A stretch of DNA of 64,000 nt from an uncultured Aeromonadales bacterium (lineage in GTDB: Bacteria; Pseudomonadota; Gammaproteobacteria; Enterobacterales; Succinivibrionaceae): positions 62,001 through 126,000 of the forward strand of contig CACZLZ010000003.1 of assembly GCA_902782145.1 (NCBI GenBank), written 5' to 3'. The first letter of the stretch is position 1. The number at the start of each line of letters is the position of its first letter. Below, one piece after another: positions 37,083 to 44,972 of the stretch. Made by a program: the position numbers and the translations under genes. The notes beneath the pieces were generated by a model. It did no database searches. It saw nothing but the letters and a program-made list of their open reading frames with translations, and was not told the DNA's origin.

Positions 37083-37103
37083 GGCGCCATGCGGCGCCTT
37101 TTT
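37083..37103 (+). terminator. Terminator of cassette 3
   Basis: GGCGCC-ATGC-GGCGCC stem-loop followed by five T residues. Confidence 0.9.
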
Positions 37104-37318
37104 GTTTTCCCGGAACAGCCTGTCAGAGACAGCCCCTCCTTAAAAGGCCTCTGTCCGAGGAACAGAGGCTGAGGAACGCCAAGATCCGCCACCTGCCGTT
37201 CCGCAAGCCACGCAAAAGACCCGGCCCCCGGCACGACCCGCAGGAAAGAGTACCGGACAGCCCTGCGCCGGAAGGCAAAAGCGTGATCTGAGTCGTTTAA
37301 ATAAAACTTTTCTGAACA

Positions 37319-37409
37319 TTGACTGAACTTTTAGCTGTTTTCATACTCAAACATTATAGAAATTGGAATACCCTCAAGCCGCTTGGACCCACGAGCGGTT
37401 TTGCTTTTT
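37319..37409 (+). ncRNA. Possible short transcript (promoter plus terminator, no gene)
   Basis: TTGACT (37319-37324), 17-base spacer and CATACT (37342-37347) look like a promoter. About 30 bases beyond the predicted start, CCGCT...AGCGG (37379-37398) followed by TTTTGCTTTTT looks like a terminator. The product would be a ~55-base RNA with no reading frame. An alternative -10 TATAGA lies at 37355-37360. Weak evidence; it may be the remains of a fourth cassette. Confidence 0.3.
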
Positions 37410-37690
37410 CTGGAGCATGATTTTCCCCTTACCCCCCCCCTCCAGCCGGCAGATCTGCGATATTTATAGCCTCGCAGCCTGCGGTCTATCCCCGCTGCTC
37501 CCAGTCTCCCTCCACAGCATGAAACCAGGGATCATCATAACCGCAAGGGGAACCATACTTACCCACACTCCGGTCTATCCGGTCCGGATCCGCCTCGGCA
37601 TTGAATCCCCACCATTCTCTCAGACCACTTACCTATATCACCAGGCCGGTGCATAACATTCTCCTAAACCTGGTTCGCTGTTCGTCTGGA

Positions 37691-37795
37691 CCTGACACAC
37701 TATTCTCCTGATCCTGACACGTCATTCTCTTGATCCTGACATGCCATTCTCCTGATCTTGGCACACCATTCTCCTGATCTTGACACGCCATTCCG
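37691..37795. repeat. 22-bp tandem repeat, about 4.7 copies
   Basis: Units start at 37691, 37713, 37735, 37757 and 37779 with the core ATTCTCCTGATCYTGACAC. Individual units differ by one to three bases. The 22-base period is not a multiple of three, so it is not a coding repeat. There are no spacers, so it is not a CRISPR. Single related pieces (CATTCTCCT) occur at about 37658 and 37917. The wider stretch 37104-38130 has no supported gene. Confidence 0.85.
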
Positions 37796-38130
37796 CTTTC
37801 CCGGTCCATAACCCAAAAGTCAGGATCCTGATCGGGCGGCACCAATCTTCCCCTGGTAGGCAGGAACAAGAAAGGAAATCACCGCAGCAGTGACTACGGC
37901 CGGACAGCGAGCAAGCATTCTCCTACAACACCGCCCCGTCAGCAGACTGTACTCACCGGTCTGGAACAAAAGCCGGACAGGCACCGATACAGCAGCCGGA
38001 GGATCTGTCTAGATCTGTCACCATTCCTTACCAGCAGTGTGCGGCAGGCTGTATTCCGGGAACATTGACGAAACAAAACCGCCTAAAATCTTGAGATCCA
38101 AAACAAATGCAAAATATTTTCAAATTTCTG

Positions 38131-38159
38131 TTGACACCGAGTTAACCCGCAACTAAAAT
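38131..38159 (+). promoter_or_regulatory. Consensus sigma-70 promoter of the 151-residue orphan
   Basis: Perfect TTGACA (38131-38136), 17-base spacer, TAAAAT (38154-38159). The predicted start near 38166 gives a leader of about 50 bases. Confidence 0.8.
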
Positions 38160-38217
38160 CACAAACATCAACACAAGTTAACCAGCCAACAACTTATTCA
38201 ACAAAGAGAGATATATT

Positions 38218-38673
38218 ATGCAGTCTTATGATGTTCTTGATTTCGATGGCAACCATCTGTCAACGATCCAGGCCAGCGGCTATATGGAAGCGGCCAAAAT
38301 ATTCAACACCACCACCTGGCCGGGCATGGCAGACATGTTCTCCGGCAAGCCGGGATCCAAGATCAGTCTCCTGGGCAATTACGACTTTATGGATTTCAAG
38401 TGGAGGTTTCTGCGGATGCTGGAACACTTCGAGATCCTGCCCCTGTCAGCACTGCCCAGAGGCACCAGAAACCTGAGCATGAACTACAACCGCAGGGGAC
38501 ACTTCCTGGTGGTGGTTCTGCGGAACGGAACCGCCATGGAGGCGAAGGTAACCCGGGAGGAATATGAGCTCATGAAGAAGACGGTGCTCAAAGGGGAGAT
38601 GGTCATCTACCAGCCCGACTGGAAGAAGACTGATCACAGCGACTGGCTGCCTCTGCTGTACGAGTCCATGTGA
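38218..38673 (+). CDS. Orphan 151-residue protein of unknown function
   Basis: A soluble protein that I do not recognise, beginning MQSYDVLDFDGNHLSTIQAS. It has a mixed alpha/beta pattern without signal peptide or membrane helix: an N-terminal helix-rich part (YMEAAKIFNTTTWPGMADMF), a central LGNYDFMDFKWRFLRMLEHF and a strand pair GHFLVVVLRNGTAMEAKVT. It ends in a Trp/Tyr-rich tail (VIYQPDWKK, WLPLLYESM). AAGAGAG lies upstream of the ATG, and a consensus promoter precedes it. Its position right after the peptide cassettes in the same AT-rich island makes a functional link possible but unproven. Confidence 0.75.
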   Translation: MQSYDVLDFDGNHLSTIQASGYMEAAKIFNTTTWPGMADMFSGKPGSKISLLGNYDFMDFKWRFLRMLEHFEILPLSALPRGTRNLSMNYNRRGHFLVVVLRNGTAMEAKVTREEYELMKKTVLKGEMVIYQPDWKKTDHSDWLPLLYESM

Positions 38674-38827
38674 TACCGGATAAGGCGGGTGCGGAAATGA
38701 AACCAGGCCATGAAACCAGGAGAGCAGGATCTGGCGTGCTGGCGGAGGAAAGGGAGGAAGGTAAACGGCTCCGCCGGCATGCAGTCCAGGAAACCTGAGT
38801 GCAAAGGCAATGACAGGTTCCGATCTC

Positions 38828-38857
38828 AAAGCCCGCAGGCTTTCACCTGCGGGCTTT
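38828..38857. terminator. Bidirectional terminator between orphan gene and engB
   Basis: GCCCGCAGG-CTTTCA-CCTGCGGGC, a perfect 9-base stem flanked by AAA and TTT, placed between the ends of two convergent genes. Confidence 0.8.
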
Positions 38858-38891
38858 CTGCACAGCATCAGTTCCAGGCGTCAGGCGGGGG

Positions 38892-39566
38892 TCAGCCCTC
38901 CATGGCTTCTTCCGGAGACTCCGGGGAGGGATCCTGCGTGCTCTCCTCCGGATCCCCTCTCCCGCTGTCCAGCCAGTTTGACAGGATCTCCCGGAGATTC
39001 TTCAGTCCGATGGAAAGGTTCACCGAGGAAAAGGGCAGAACCTGAACATAATCCTCATGCCCCTGAAACTCCTCCAGGGCAAAATTCACTTCCCGAACTA
39101 CCTTGGCCCGGGGTCCCTGGTTCAGTTTGTCAGCCTTGGTAAGCAGCAACAGTGTCTTAAGACGGCAGCTGATGGCCCAGTCCACAATCTGCCGATCCAG
39201 GGATGTCAGGGGGGTGCGGATATCCATCACCACCACCAGTCCCCTAAGGCACTTCCTGGTTTCAAGGTATTCATTCAGGGCCTTCTGCCACTGCTTCTTC
39301 ACTGCCAGGGGCACCTTGGCATAGCCGTAACCCGGAAGATCAACCAGACGTCTGCTGTCATCGAGCCTAAACAGATTGATCATCTGGGTGCGGCCCGGGG
39401 TTTTGCTGGTGCGGGCAAGCTGTTTCTGCTCTGCCAGGGCATTGAGCGCAGAAGACTTGCCGGCATTGGATCTGCCGACAAAGGCGATCTCAAAGCCCTC
39501 ATCCGCCGGCAGAAAGGATCTGTCAGGCGCGCTCATCATGAAGGACAGGCTCCGGAAATTGTACAT
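38892..39566 (-). CDS. engB: Ribosome biogenesis GTPase EngB (YihA/YsxC)
   Basis: A 224-residue essential-type GTPase for 50S subunit maturation and cell division. It has the G motifs [16 protein letters not shown] (G1), [14 protein letters not shown] (G2), [13 protein letters not shown] (G3) and LLTKADKL (G4). The start at 39566 gives [23 protein letters not shown], which aligns with E. coli YihA, and is preceded by GGGAGG. An upstream in-frame start would add 33 unlikely residues. A ~25-residue acidic Pro/Glu/Ser tail at the C-terminus ([18 protein letters not shown]) is an addition relative to E. coli. Confidence 0.95.
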   Translation of the reverse strand: MYNFRSLSFMMSAPDRSFLPADEGFEIAFVGRSNAGKSSALNALAEQKQLARTSKTPGRTQMINLFRLDDSRRLVDLPGYGYAKVPLAVKKQWQKALNEYLETRKCLRGLVVVMDIRTPLTSLDRQIVDWAISCRLKTLLLLTKADKLNQGPRAKVVREVNFALEEFQGHEDYVQVLPFSSVNLSIGLKNLREILSNWLDSGRGDPEESTQDPSPESPEEAMEG

Positions 39567-39620
39567 AAGGCCTCCCGCAGTGTCCGGTACTTTCAGCCGG
39601 AGCAGGCGAAAAATGATAGA

Positions 39621-40964
39621 ATGAAGCCAGGTATCACCAGCCTCCGGCCGCTCGTGCCGAAGCATTCTCCAACCGCAGGATCCACCGACTTGTCAGCAAA
39701 CATCAGCATATTTTACCGCAAAAACTACGATCCTTACTTTACCCTCCTGGGACACACCTGCAGCGACATGAACCAGGGGGCGCTTCCGGCAATACTCACC
39801 TATCTCTACTACCACGGCACCCTGACCTCCCTGGAATGCATAGCCTGGTTTGTCTTCGCCTCCAACATGGTGTCATCGGTGATCCAGCCTCTGGTGGGGG
39901 CAGTTTCCGACCGCCGCCCCCGCCCGTGGCTGATGGTGGCAGGGATCCTGCTGGCGGCTGCCGGGACTTCCGCCATGGGTTTCTGCACCAATCAGACTTC
40001 AATGATGATCTGCTGCGTGGCCAGCGGCATCGGCATTGCAGTGTTCCACCCCGCCGGCGGGAAGGTGGCCCATTCGGTGGCTGACCGGGGAAAACTGGGC
40101 AAAAGCCTCAGCATCTTCTATGTGGGCGGTAACATAGGCTTCGCAGTGGGACCGGTGCTGGTCACCGCCGCCATGAGCTTCTGGGGGATCAGGGGAACCC
40201 TGATCATGCTGCTGCCGGCTCTGCTGGTGGCCGCAGCCCTCCTGTACATGGATCCCAAATTCACCCATGCCATCAGCCGGGAAAAGCGCCGGATGCTCCA
40301 TGATGCCAGCCAGGGCTCAGGTCAGAAGGAAAGGGTGGGCGCCTTCATGATCCTCACCGGAGCCATCTTTTTCCGGGCAACTATCTTCTTTGCCTTCATC
40401 ACCTTCATCCCGGTATTCTGGGTCAAGATCTTCCATGAGTCAGTGGAGACTGGAAGCACGGTCCTGAGCATCACCGCAGTGGTGGGAGCCATATCCACCC
40501 TTTACGGCGGCCGGCTCACTGACCGCATCGGATCCACCCGCACCTTCAGGCTGGTGCTGACCATTGTGTTCCCTCTTCTGGCCGCCTTCTGCCTGGTGGA
40601 CAGCCATCTCATGGGGCTACTGATCATTGTGCCACTGTCCTTCTTCCTCTACTCCAGTTCAGCCCCCATGATGGCCATGGGCCAGAACTTTCTCTGCAAA
40701 CACACGGGGCTGGCATCAGGAGTCACCGTGGGCCTGGCCGTAAGTTTCGGCGGGATCTCCTCTCCGGTTCTGGGGTGGATCGGCGATCAGTACGGACTGC
40801 ACGCCACCTTCTGGACATTGACCTTCTGCGCCCTGTGCGCCATGCTTATCAGCTATGTCATTCCCATCGCGGAAAAGCCCGGACAGACCGGAAGTTCTGC
40901 GGCTGAGGCTACACCCGGATCAGAAAGTACGGAGACCGGATCCCGGGATCTCCCTGGCAGATGA
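39621..40964 (+). CDS. MFS exporter of the fosmidomycin-resistance (Fsr) type
   Basis: A 447-residue major facilitator with twelve predicted helices. Diagnostic for the Fsr-like group are [19 protein letters not shown], the helix A loop [26 protein letters not shown] and a second-half [16 protein letters not shown]. coli Fsr exports fosmidomycin and has about 406 residues (recalled). The start is uncertain: ATG at 39621 adds about 37 residues before YFTLLGH; a TTG at about 39690 or an internal ATG is possible. Divergent from engB with 54 bases between the starts. Confidence 0.85.
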   Translation: MKPGITSLRPLVPKHSPTAGSTDLSANISIFYRKNYDPYFTLLGHTCSDMNQGALPAILTYLYYHGTLTSLECIAWFVFASNMVSSVIQPLVGAVSDRRPRPWLMVAGILLAAAGTSAMGFCTNQTSMMICCVASGIGIAVFHPAGGKVAHSVADRGKLGKSLSIFYVGGNIGFAVGPVLVTAAMSFWGIRGTLIMLLPALLVAAALLYMDPKFTHAISREKRRMLHDASQGSGQKERVGAFMILTGAIFFRATIFFAFITFIPVFWVKIFHESVETGSTVLSITAVVGAISTLYGGRLTDRIGSTRTFRLVLTIVFPLLAAFCLVDSHLMGLLIIVPLSFFLYSSSAPMMAMGQNFLCKHTGLASGVTVGLAVSFGGISSPVLGWIGDQYGLHATFWTLTFCALCAMLISYVIPIAEKPGQTGSSAAEATPGSESTETGSRDLPGR

Positions 40965-41197
40965 CAACAGGACGGCAGTCCTGAGCCGGCTGATGATCTG
41001 TACGTGAAGACCGGAACAGGCCACCGCTGTTCCCGGAGCCGCTCCGCTCCGCCCCGGCAGGATCCACCCGCCCACAGCTCTGCCGCTGCCGCACAGGGCT
41101 GGCCCGCCGATCTCCCCTGCCCCATCCCCGGCAACTGGCAGTGCCGCCTTCGGGCTGCTCATACTGCCGCCAGCGGATCTGCCCCCGGATCCCAGGC

Positions 41198-41232
41198 AAA
41201 AAAACACCCCCGGCAGCTGACTGCCAGAGGTG
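41198..41232 (-). terminator. Terminator of potF
   Basis: On the minus strand CACCTCTGGCAG pairs with CTGCCGGGGGTG around TCAG, followed by seven T residues. The remaining stretch 40965-41197 shows no gene. Confidence 0.9.
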
Positions 41233-41291
41233 CTATCCGTCAGGCTGCCGGCACGGAGGAGCCGGCAGATCCCAAAACTCTCATTCCGCCG

Positions 41292-42389
41292 TCACTTGCC
41301 GGCCTTGATCTTGGTCCACAGGGTGTTGATAGTGCGGTTGATCTGCTGATCGTGGGGTTTGATCATGAACATCTTGGGCATCATGTCCTCGGGGATGTTC
41401 ACATTCTTGTTGGCAACCAGCTCCTCAGTGGCAAATTCCAGGGATCCCGGCACCACATTGATATAGGAGGTGGTGTTGGAGATGTCCGCAATGACCTTGG
41501 GCTCCAGAATGTAGTTGATGTACTTGTAGGCATTCTCAATGTTGGTCGCATCTGCAGGAATGGCCATCATGTCGTAGAAGATCAGCGCACCCTCCTTGGG
41601 CACCACATAGTCCACCACCACGCCGTTGTTGGCCTCCACAGCCCGGTCCCGGCCCTGCATGATGTCACCGCTCCAGCCAATCACCAGACACACATCGCCG
41701 GATGCGATATCTGCAATGTACTGGGAGGAGTGAAAATAACGGATATACGGCCGGATGGAAAGCATCAGCTTGGCAGCTGCGGCATAGTCCTTGGGATTCT
41801 TGGAGTTGGGATCCAGCTTGAGGTAGTTCAGCGCCGTGGCAAAGATCTCCGTGGGATTGTTCATCACCGCCACGCCGCAGTCCTTCATCTTGGCAATGTT
41901 CTCAGGCTTGAACACGAAATCCCAGGAATCAACCTGATAATCCTTGCCGAAGATCTCCTTCACCTTGGTCACATTGAAGCCGATGCCGGTGGTGCCCTGC
42001 ATATAGGGAACTGAATGCTCATTGTCCGGATCCAACTCTGCGAGCATCTTCATTCTCACAGGATCAAGGTTCTTCAGATTGGGGATCTTGCTCTTGTCCA
42101 ACTTGTGGAAAACCCCCGCCTTGATCTGGCGGGACATGAAATCAGAGCCGGGGAACACAATGTCATACCCGGACTTGCCAGCCAGCAGCTTGGCTTCCAG
42201 GACCTCATTGGTGTCAAAATAGTCGGTGGTCACCTTAATGCCGGTCTGCTTCTCAAAATTGGAAACGGTGTCAGGAGCCTCATAATCGTTCCAGTTGTAC
42301 ACATTAAGAGTCTCCTCAGCCTGGGCGGCAAAGGAAAAGGCCAGGAGAGAAGCGCAGAAAACTGCAGTTTTCTTGAAAAGGTTTTTCAT
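41292..42389 (-). CDS. potF: Putrescine-binding periplasmic protein
   Basis: A 365-residue substrate-binding protein for the PotGHI importer. The signal peptide is MKNLFKKTAVFCASLLAFSF-AAQA. The mature start ETLNVYNWNDYEAPDTVSNF and FEKQTGIKV, PYMQGTTGIGFNVTKV, IRYFHSSQYIADIASGD, IGWSGDIMQG and VPKEGALIFYDMMAIPADA follow E. coli PotF throughout (recalled), rather than PotD. I chose the ATG at 42389, preceded by CCGGAGC, because a start eight codons earlier would lengthen the signal peptide. It is a single gene with its own terminator, 15 kb from potGHI. Confidence 0.95.
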   Translation of the reverse strand: MKNLFKKTAVFCASLLAFSFAAQAEETLNVYNWNDYEAPDTVSNFEKQTGIKVTTDYFDTNEVLEAKLLAGKSGYDIVFPGSDFMSRQIKAGVFHKLDKSKIPNLKNLDPVRMKMLAELDPDNEHSVPYMQGTTGIGFNVTKVKEIFGKDYQVDSWDFVFKPENIAKMKDCGVAVMNNPTEIFATALNYLKLDPNSKNPKDYAAAAKLMLSIRPYIRYFHSSQYIADIASGDVCLVIGWSGDIMQGRDRAVEANNGVVVDYVVPKEGALIFYDMMAIPADATNIENAYKYINYILEPKVIADISNTTSYINVVPGSLEFATEELVANKNVNIPEDMMPKMFMIKPHDQQINRTINTLWTKIKAGK

Positions 42390-42708
42390 TGATGCTCCGG
42401 TTATGACAACCAAACAAAAACTTCGGATCCCCTCCGGAAACCAGGGCCACCGGCGGATCTGCGGTAATTATGGGACTTTTGTCCGAGGATGTCATTATCT
42501 TATTTGGGGAAAGCCTCCCCCTTGGGCGCCAGTTATCCCGGAACGGGGATCTCTGCCGCCCCTAAGCACGGCTGTCAGTTCTCTCCCAAAAACAGAAAGA
42601 GCGCCGAAGCGCCCCGAAAGAAAGGCACACAACCGTCTCTGACGGTCTGCACCACGCACAGTTTTGCCAAACTGAATTCTTTTGCCCCGCCGGATCCGCC
42701 GGCAGGTT
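42390..42708. other. Intergenic region between potF and DUF3334 gene
   Basis: 320 bases without a gene. On the minus strand GGCGC-TTCG-GCGCT followed by CTTTCTGTTTTT (about 42590-42620) may be the terminator of the DUF3334 gene. The potF promoter must lie here, but I see no clear consensus. Confidence 0.4.
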
Positions 42709-43428
42709 TCACAGCCCCAGGGATGCCAGAAGGTCGTCCTGCTCCTCGTTGCTCATGACGTCATCCTGCTTTGTGCTTTCAATATGCTGAAGCCGCTCTG
42801 CCTCCACAGTTCCGTTGTTGACGCTCTCAATGAGGGAATCAGGATCAATCTCCTCCGGGGAGTCAAAATCGCGGAGCTTGATGAACTCTGTGTAGTCCAT
42901 GGAAAGCTCCATGTAGAAGATGTTGTTCTTTTCCGTGTAGAAGGAAACCCGCCGTGACTGGGGCTTCACCAGATCCGTGTCCACGGAGATGCGCACCTGG
43001 CGGTTCAGGGTAAGCATCTTGGGCTGGGACTGGGTGATGGAGGACTGCAGCTCCTGGCTGACCTTCTTGGTGAAGTCACCCAGGATCTGGTTCATCAGCT
43101 CACCCATGACGTTGCCCACCTCGTCCGAGGTGTAGACCTTGGCCAACTCGTTCTCCTGGATCCCCATGTTCAGCAGATAGTTGGCATACACCTCCATGGC
43201 GGCCTCGGCCGTGAAATTGATCACCACCAGTCCGGAAAAAGCACCATCAAAAAGAACAAAACAGCCGATGTCAGGACGCAGGCAGGTCTTGGAAATGCGC
43301 TGGGCCATGGAGGAATAGTTGATTTCGTGATGAGTTGCCTCAGTGAGCACGGAAGTGACCGAATGACACAGCTTCAAAAGGATGTCTTCTGTCGAAATCA
43401 CCTTCTTTTCTGGTTTCTTGCTAGCCAT
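42709..43428 (-). CDS. DUF3334-family protein (CheX/CheC-like)
   Basis: A 239-residue cytoplasmic protein. The stretch STEDILLKLCHSVTSVLT, KTCLRPDIGCFVLFDGAFSGLVVINF, SDEVGNVMGELMNQILGDFT and PKMLTLNRQVRISVDTDL correspond to DUF3334 proteins of marine and enteric gammaproteobacteria as I recall them. The fold resembles CheX/CheC chemotaxis phosphatases; the pattern DEVGNVMGELMNQ looks like the ExxN active-site helix of that group. The ATG at 43428 has GAGG nine bases upstream. Real biochemical role not established. Confidence 0.8.
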   Translation of the reverse strand: MASKKPEKKVISTEDILLKLCHSVTSVLTEATHHEINYSSMAQRISKTCLRPDIGCFVLFDGAFSGLVVINFTAEAAMEVYANYLLNMGIQENELAKVYTSDEVGNVMGELMNQILGDFTKKVSQELQSSITQSQPKMLTLNRQVRISVDTDLVKPQSRRVSFYTEKNNIFYMELSMDYTEFIKLRDFDSPEEIDPDSLIESVNNGTVEAERLQHIESTKQDDVMSNEEQDDLLASLGL

Positions 43429-43677
43429 CTGCAGCCTCAATCAAACACTCGCAATACAGACTGTAATTTAAAACAAACCGCAGGAATAAAAATGTAATCT
43501 AATCACAATCTTTAACATCTCCCGCCCTGCCGGAACAGATGTCTGCCGGGAAAAGCAGAAAAAAACACCAGTTATCCCCCGCCATCTGGATCTGGATCTG
43601 TGCCTGCCGGATCAGATCCCCCGGCAGAAACCTCCAGAAAGGGAAAGACTGTTCCCCGCAAAGCTCAGCAGCGGACG

Positions 43678-43902
43678 TCAGCGGTCGTTCCGGGGACGGT
43701 ATTTGAGGATCTCCATCAGGGACAGGAAATGCTGGGGGATGATCAGGATGACCCCCAGAATAATGCAGGTGAAGGCTGTGTAGCGCCACCAGGAATCCGG
43801 CATGAAACGGAAATACAGTTCGAGCAGTCCAGTGAGCATCAGAATGCAGCCCAGGATATTGAGTGCCTTGACATACCAGGGCAGCCGGATGATTACCTTC
43901 AT
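43678..43902 (-). CDS. Small inner-membrane protein, YbjC/DUF1418-like
   Basis: A 74-residue protein with two predicted helices (ALNILGCILMLTGLLELYF and YTAFTCIILGVILIIPQHFL). It starts MKVIIRLPWYVK and ends in a short basic tail. The layout resembles YbjC (DUF1418), a small enterobacterial membrane protein of unknown function, but the identity I can judge by eye is modest. The start at 43902 is chosen as the first residue before the basic, aromatic N-terminus. Confidence 0.55.
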   Translation of the reverse strand: MKVIIRLPWYVKALNILGCILMLTGLLELYFRFMPDSWWRYTAFTCIILGVILIIPQHFLSLMEILKYRPRNDR

Positions 43903-43981
43903 TGTTACCTCATGCAGAAAATGATGTCCCGTCTCCCCGGCTGCGCGCGGAACGCGTTTTCCGGACTCCAGGACACAGAAC

Positions 43982-44007
43982 AAAAAAGATCCCCGGCAAG
44001 GGGGATC
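43982..44007 (-). terminator. Terminator of the EF-hand protein gene
   Basis: On the minus strand GATCCCC-CTTGCC-GGGGATC followed by six T residues. Confidence 0.9.
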
Positions 44008-44040
44008 CTCTTCAAAACAGTATGAGCGGCAGCTGGCAGG

Positions 44041-44889
44041 CTACTTCTTGTCCTTGCCCCCGTGAGGGTGGCGGTGAGCACGATCCTTGTAGTTGGGGGC
44101 TGACTGCAGCATCACACCCACGGCATAGTGCCCCAGCTCGCTGGCGGTGACGCCACCGTCCTGGTTGAGATCCAGACTCTTGAAATTCAGGCCGTCAAAC
44201 AGCGCCCTGACATTTTCAGACTTGGACTTCTGCCTTTCAGCAAACTGGGCATACTCCTCAGCGGACAGTCTGCCGTCATGATCCTTGTCAAAGAAACTGA
44301 ACTCCATGAACTCCATGCCGTTGGGAACCGGCGGCATGCCCATGGGTCCGTGTCCGTGATGAGGTCCGCCATGTCCGTGGTGGGGACCGCCATGACCATG
44401 ATGAGGTCCGTGGGGAGGCTTGCCCCCGGGGCCGTCATGGGGCTTGGGCGGATGCTTGTCACCGGCAGCATGCCCCTTGGGACCGTCAGCACCGGGACCG
44501 CCGTGGGGGCCATGGTGCGGCTTGGGACCGTGATGGCGGCCGTGGTGCGGAGGCGGCGGAGGCGGCATGAAGCCGGCAATGGGCTCCACCTTGGAGAGTG
44601 CCAGGAATTCATCAAAGGACACCGCACCGTCCTTGTTGGTGTCAGCCTCAGCCAGGGTCTTCACCGAGGCCTTGATGGCATCGGCAAACTTCAGTCCGTC
44701 CTTCTTGTAGGCCTCAAGTTCGCTTTCAGACAGGGCATGATCCTTGTCTGCGTCATACTTGAACAGCACATCCAATGCATCCATGCTCACTGCGGCATGG
44801 GGAACGTGGAAATGATGGCGGTGGGGACCTGCCAGGGCAGGTGCTGAAAGCACTGCGGCAGAGATCAGAAGAGCCAGAAATTTCTTCAT
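44041..44889 (-). CDS. Exported His/Pro/Gly-rich EF-hand protein
   Basis: A 282-residue periplasmic or secreted protein. A signal peptide (KKFLALLISAAVLSAPALAG) is followed by an EF-hand pair: loops DADKDHALSESE and DTNKDGAVSFDE. A roughly 80-residue linker of His, Gly and Pro follows (PHHGRHHGPKPHHGPH and three GPHHGHG-type repeats). A second EF-hand pair follows the linker: DKDHDGRLSAEE and DLNQDGGVTASE. The protein should bind Ca2+ through the EF-hands and Zn, Ni or Cu through the His linker. It lies 83 bases downstream of a COG0523 metal-chaperone gene on the same strand, which supports a metal-homeostasis role. Confidence 0.85.
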   Translation of the reverse strand: MKKFLALLISAAVLSAPALAGPHRHHFHVPHAAVSMDALDVLFKYDADKDHALSESELEAYKKDGLKFADAIKASVKTLAEADTNKDGAVSFDEFLALSKVEPIAGFMPPPPPPHHGRHHGPKPHHGPHGGPGADGPKGHAAGDKHPPKPHDGPGGKPPHGPHHGHGGPHHGHGGPHHGHGPMGMPPVPNGMEFMEFSFFDKDHDGRLSAEEYAQFAERQKSKSENVRALFDGLNFKSLDLNQDGGVTASELGHYAVGVMLQSAPNYKDRAHRHPHGGKDKK

Positions 44890-44914
44890 TGGCAAACTCC
44901 ACAACTTTGTTGGA

Positions 44915-44949
44915 AACATAACGCACACCTGTGTGGCATGCGCTATGTT
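44915..44949. promoter_or_regulatory. Long imperfect dyad between COG0523 and EF-hand genes
   Basis: AACATAACGC and GCGCTATGTT are inverted with one mismatch, and CACACCTGTGTG, itself a perfect palindrome, lies between. There is no T-tract, so an operator or RNA-processing hairpin is more likely than a terminator. Confidence 0.45.
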
Positions 44950-44972
44950 AGATGTGAAATCCGTCCAAAAGT

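Larger units (their letters stand above)
35398..37103 (+). repeat. Array of three tandem two-peptide cassettes
   Basis: Three head-to-tail cassettes start at 35398, 36013 and 36678. Each has: TTTTAACTTGATCACA containing the -35 hexamer; a -10; a perfect TGTGA-N6-TCACA dyad; an AACCTGCGAGG ribosome-binding region; peptide gene A (28 codons); a conserved AAGTTTTTTGGAGG-type leader (the third copy reads ACAGTTTTTTGGAGG); peptide gene B (40-43 codons); and a terminator unrelated in sequence to those of the other copies. Spacer DNA after B is not conserved. The layout implies repeated duplication followed by selection on promoter, A and the end of B. Confidence 0.9.

Noticed and set aside
37691-37795. 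CRISPR array
   Set aside because: The repeats are directly adjacent without unique spacers, units vary, and no cas genes are present.
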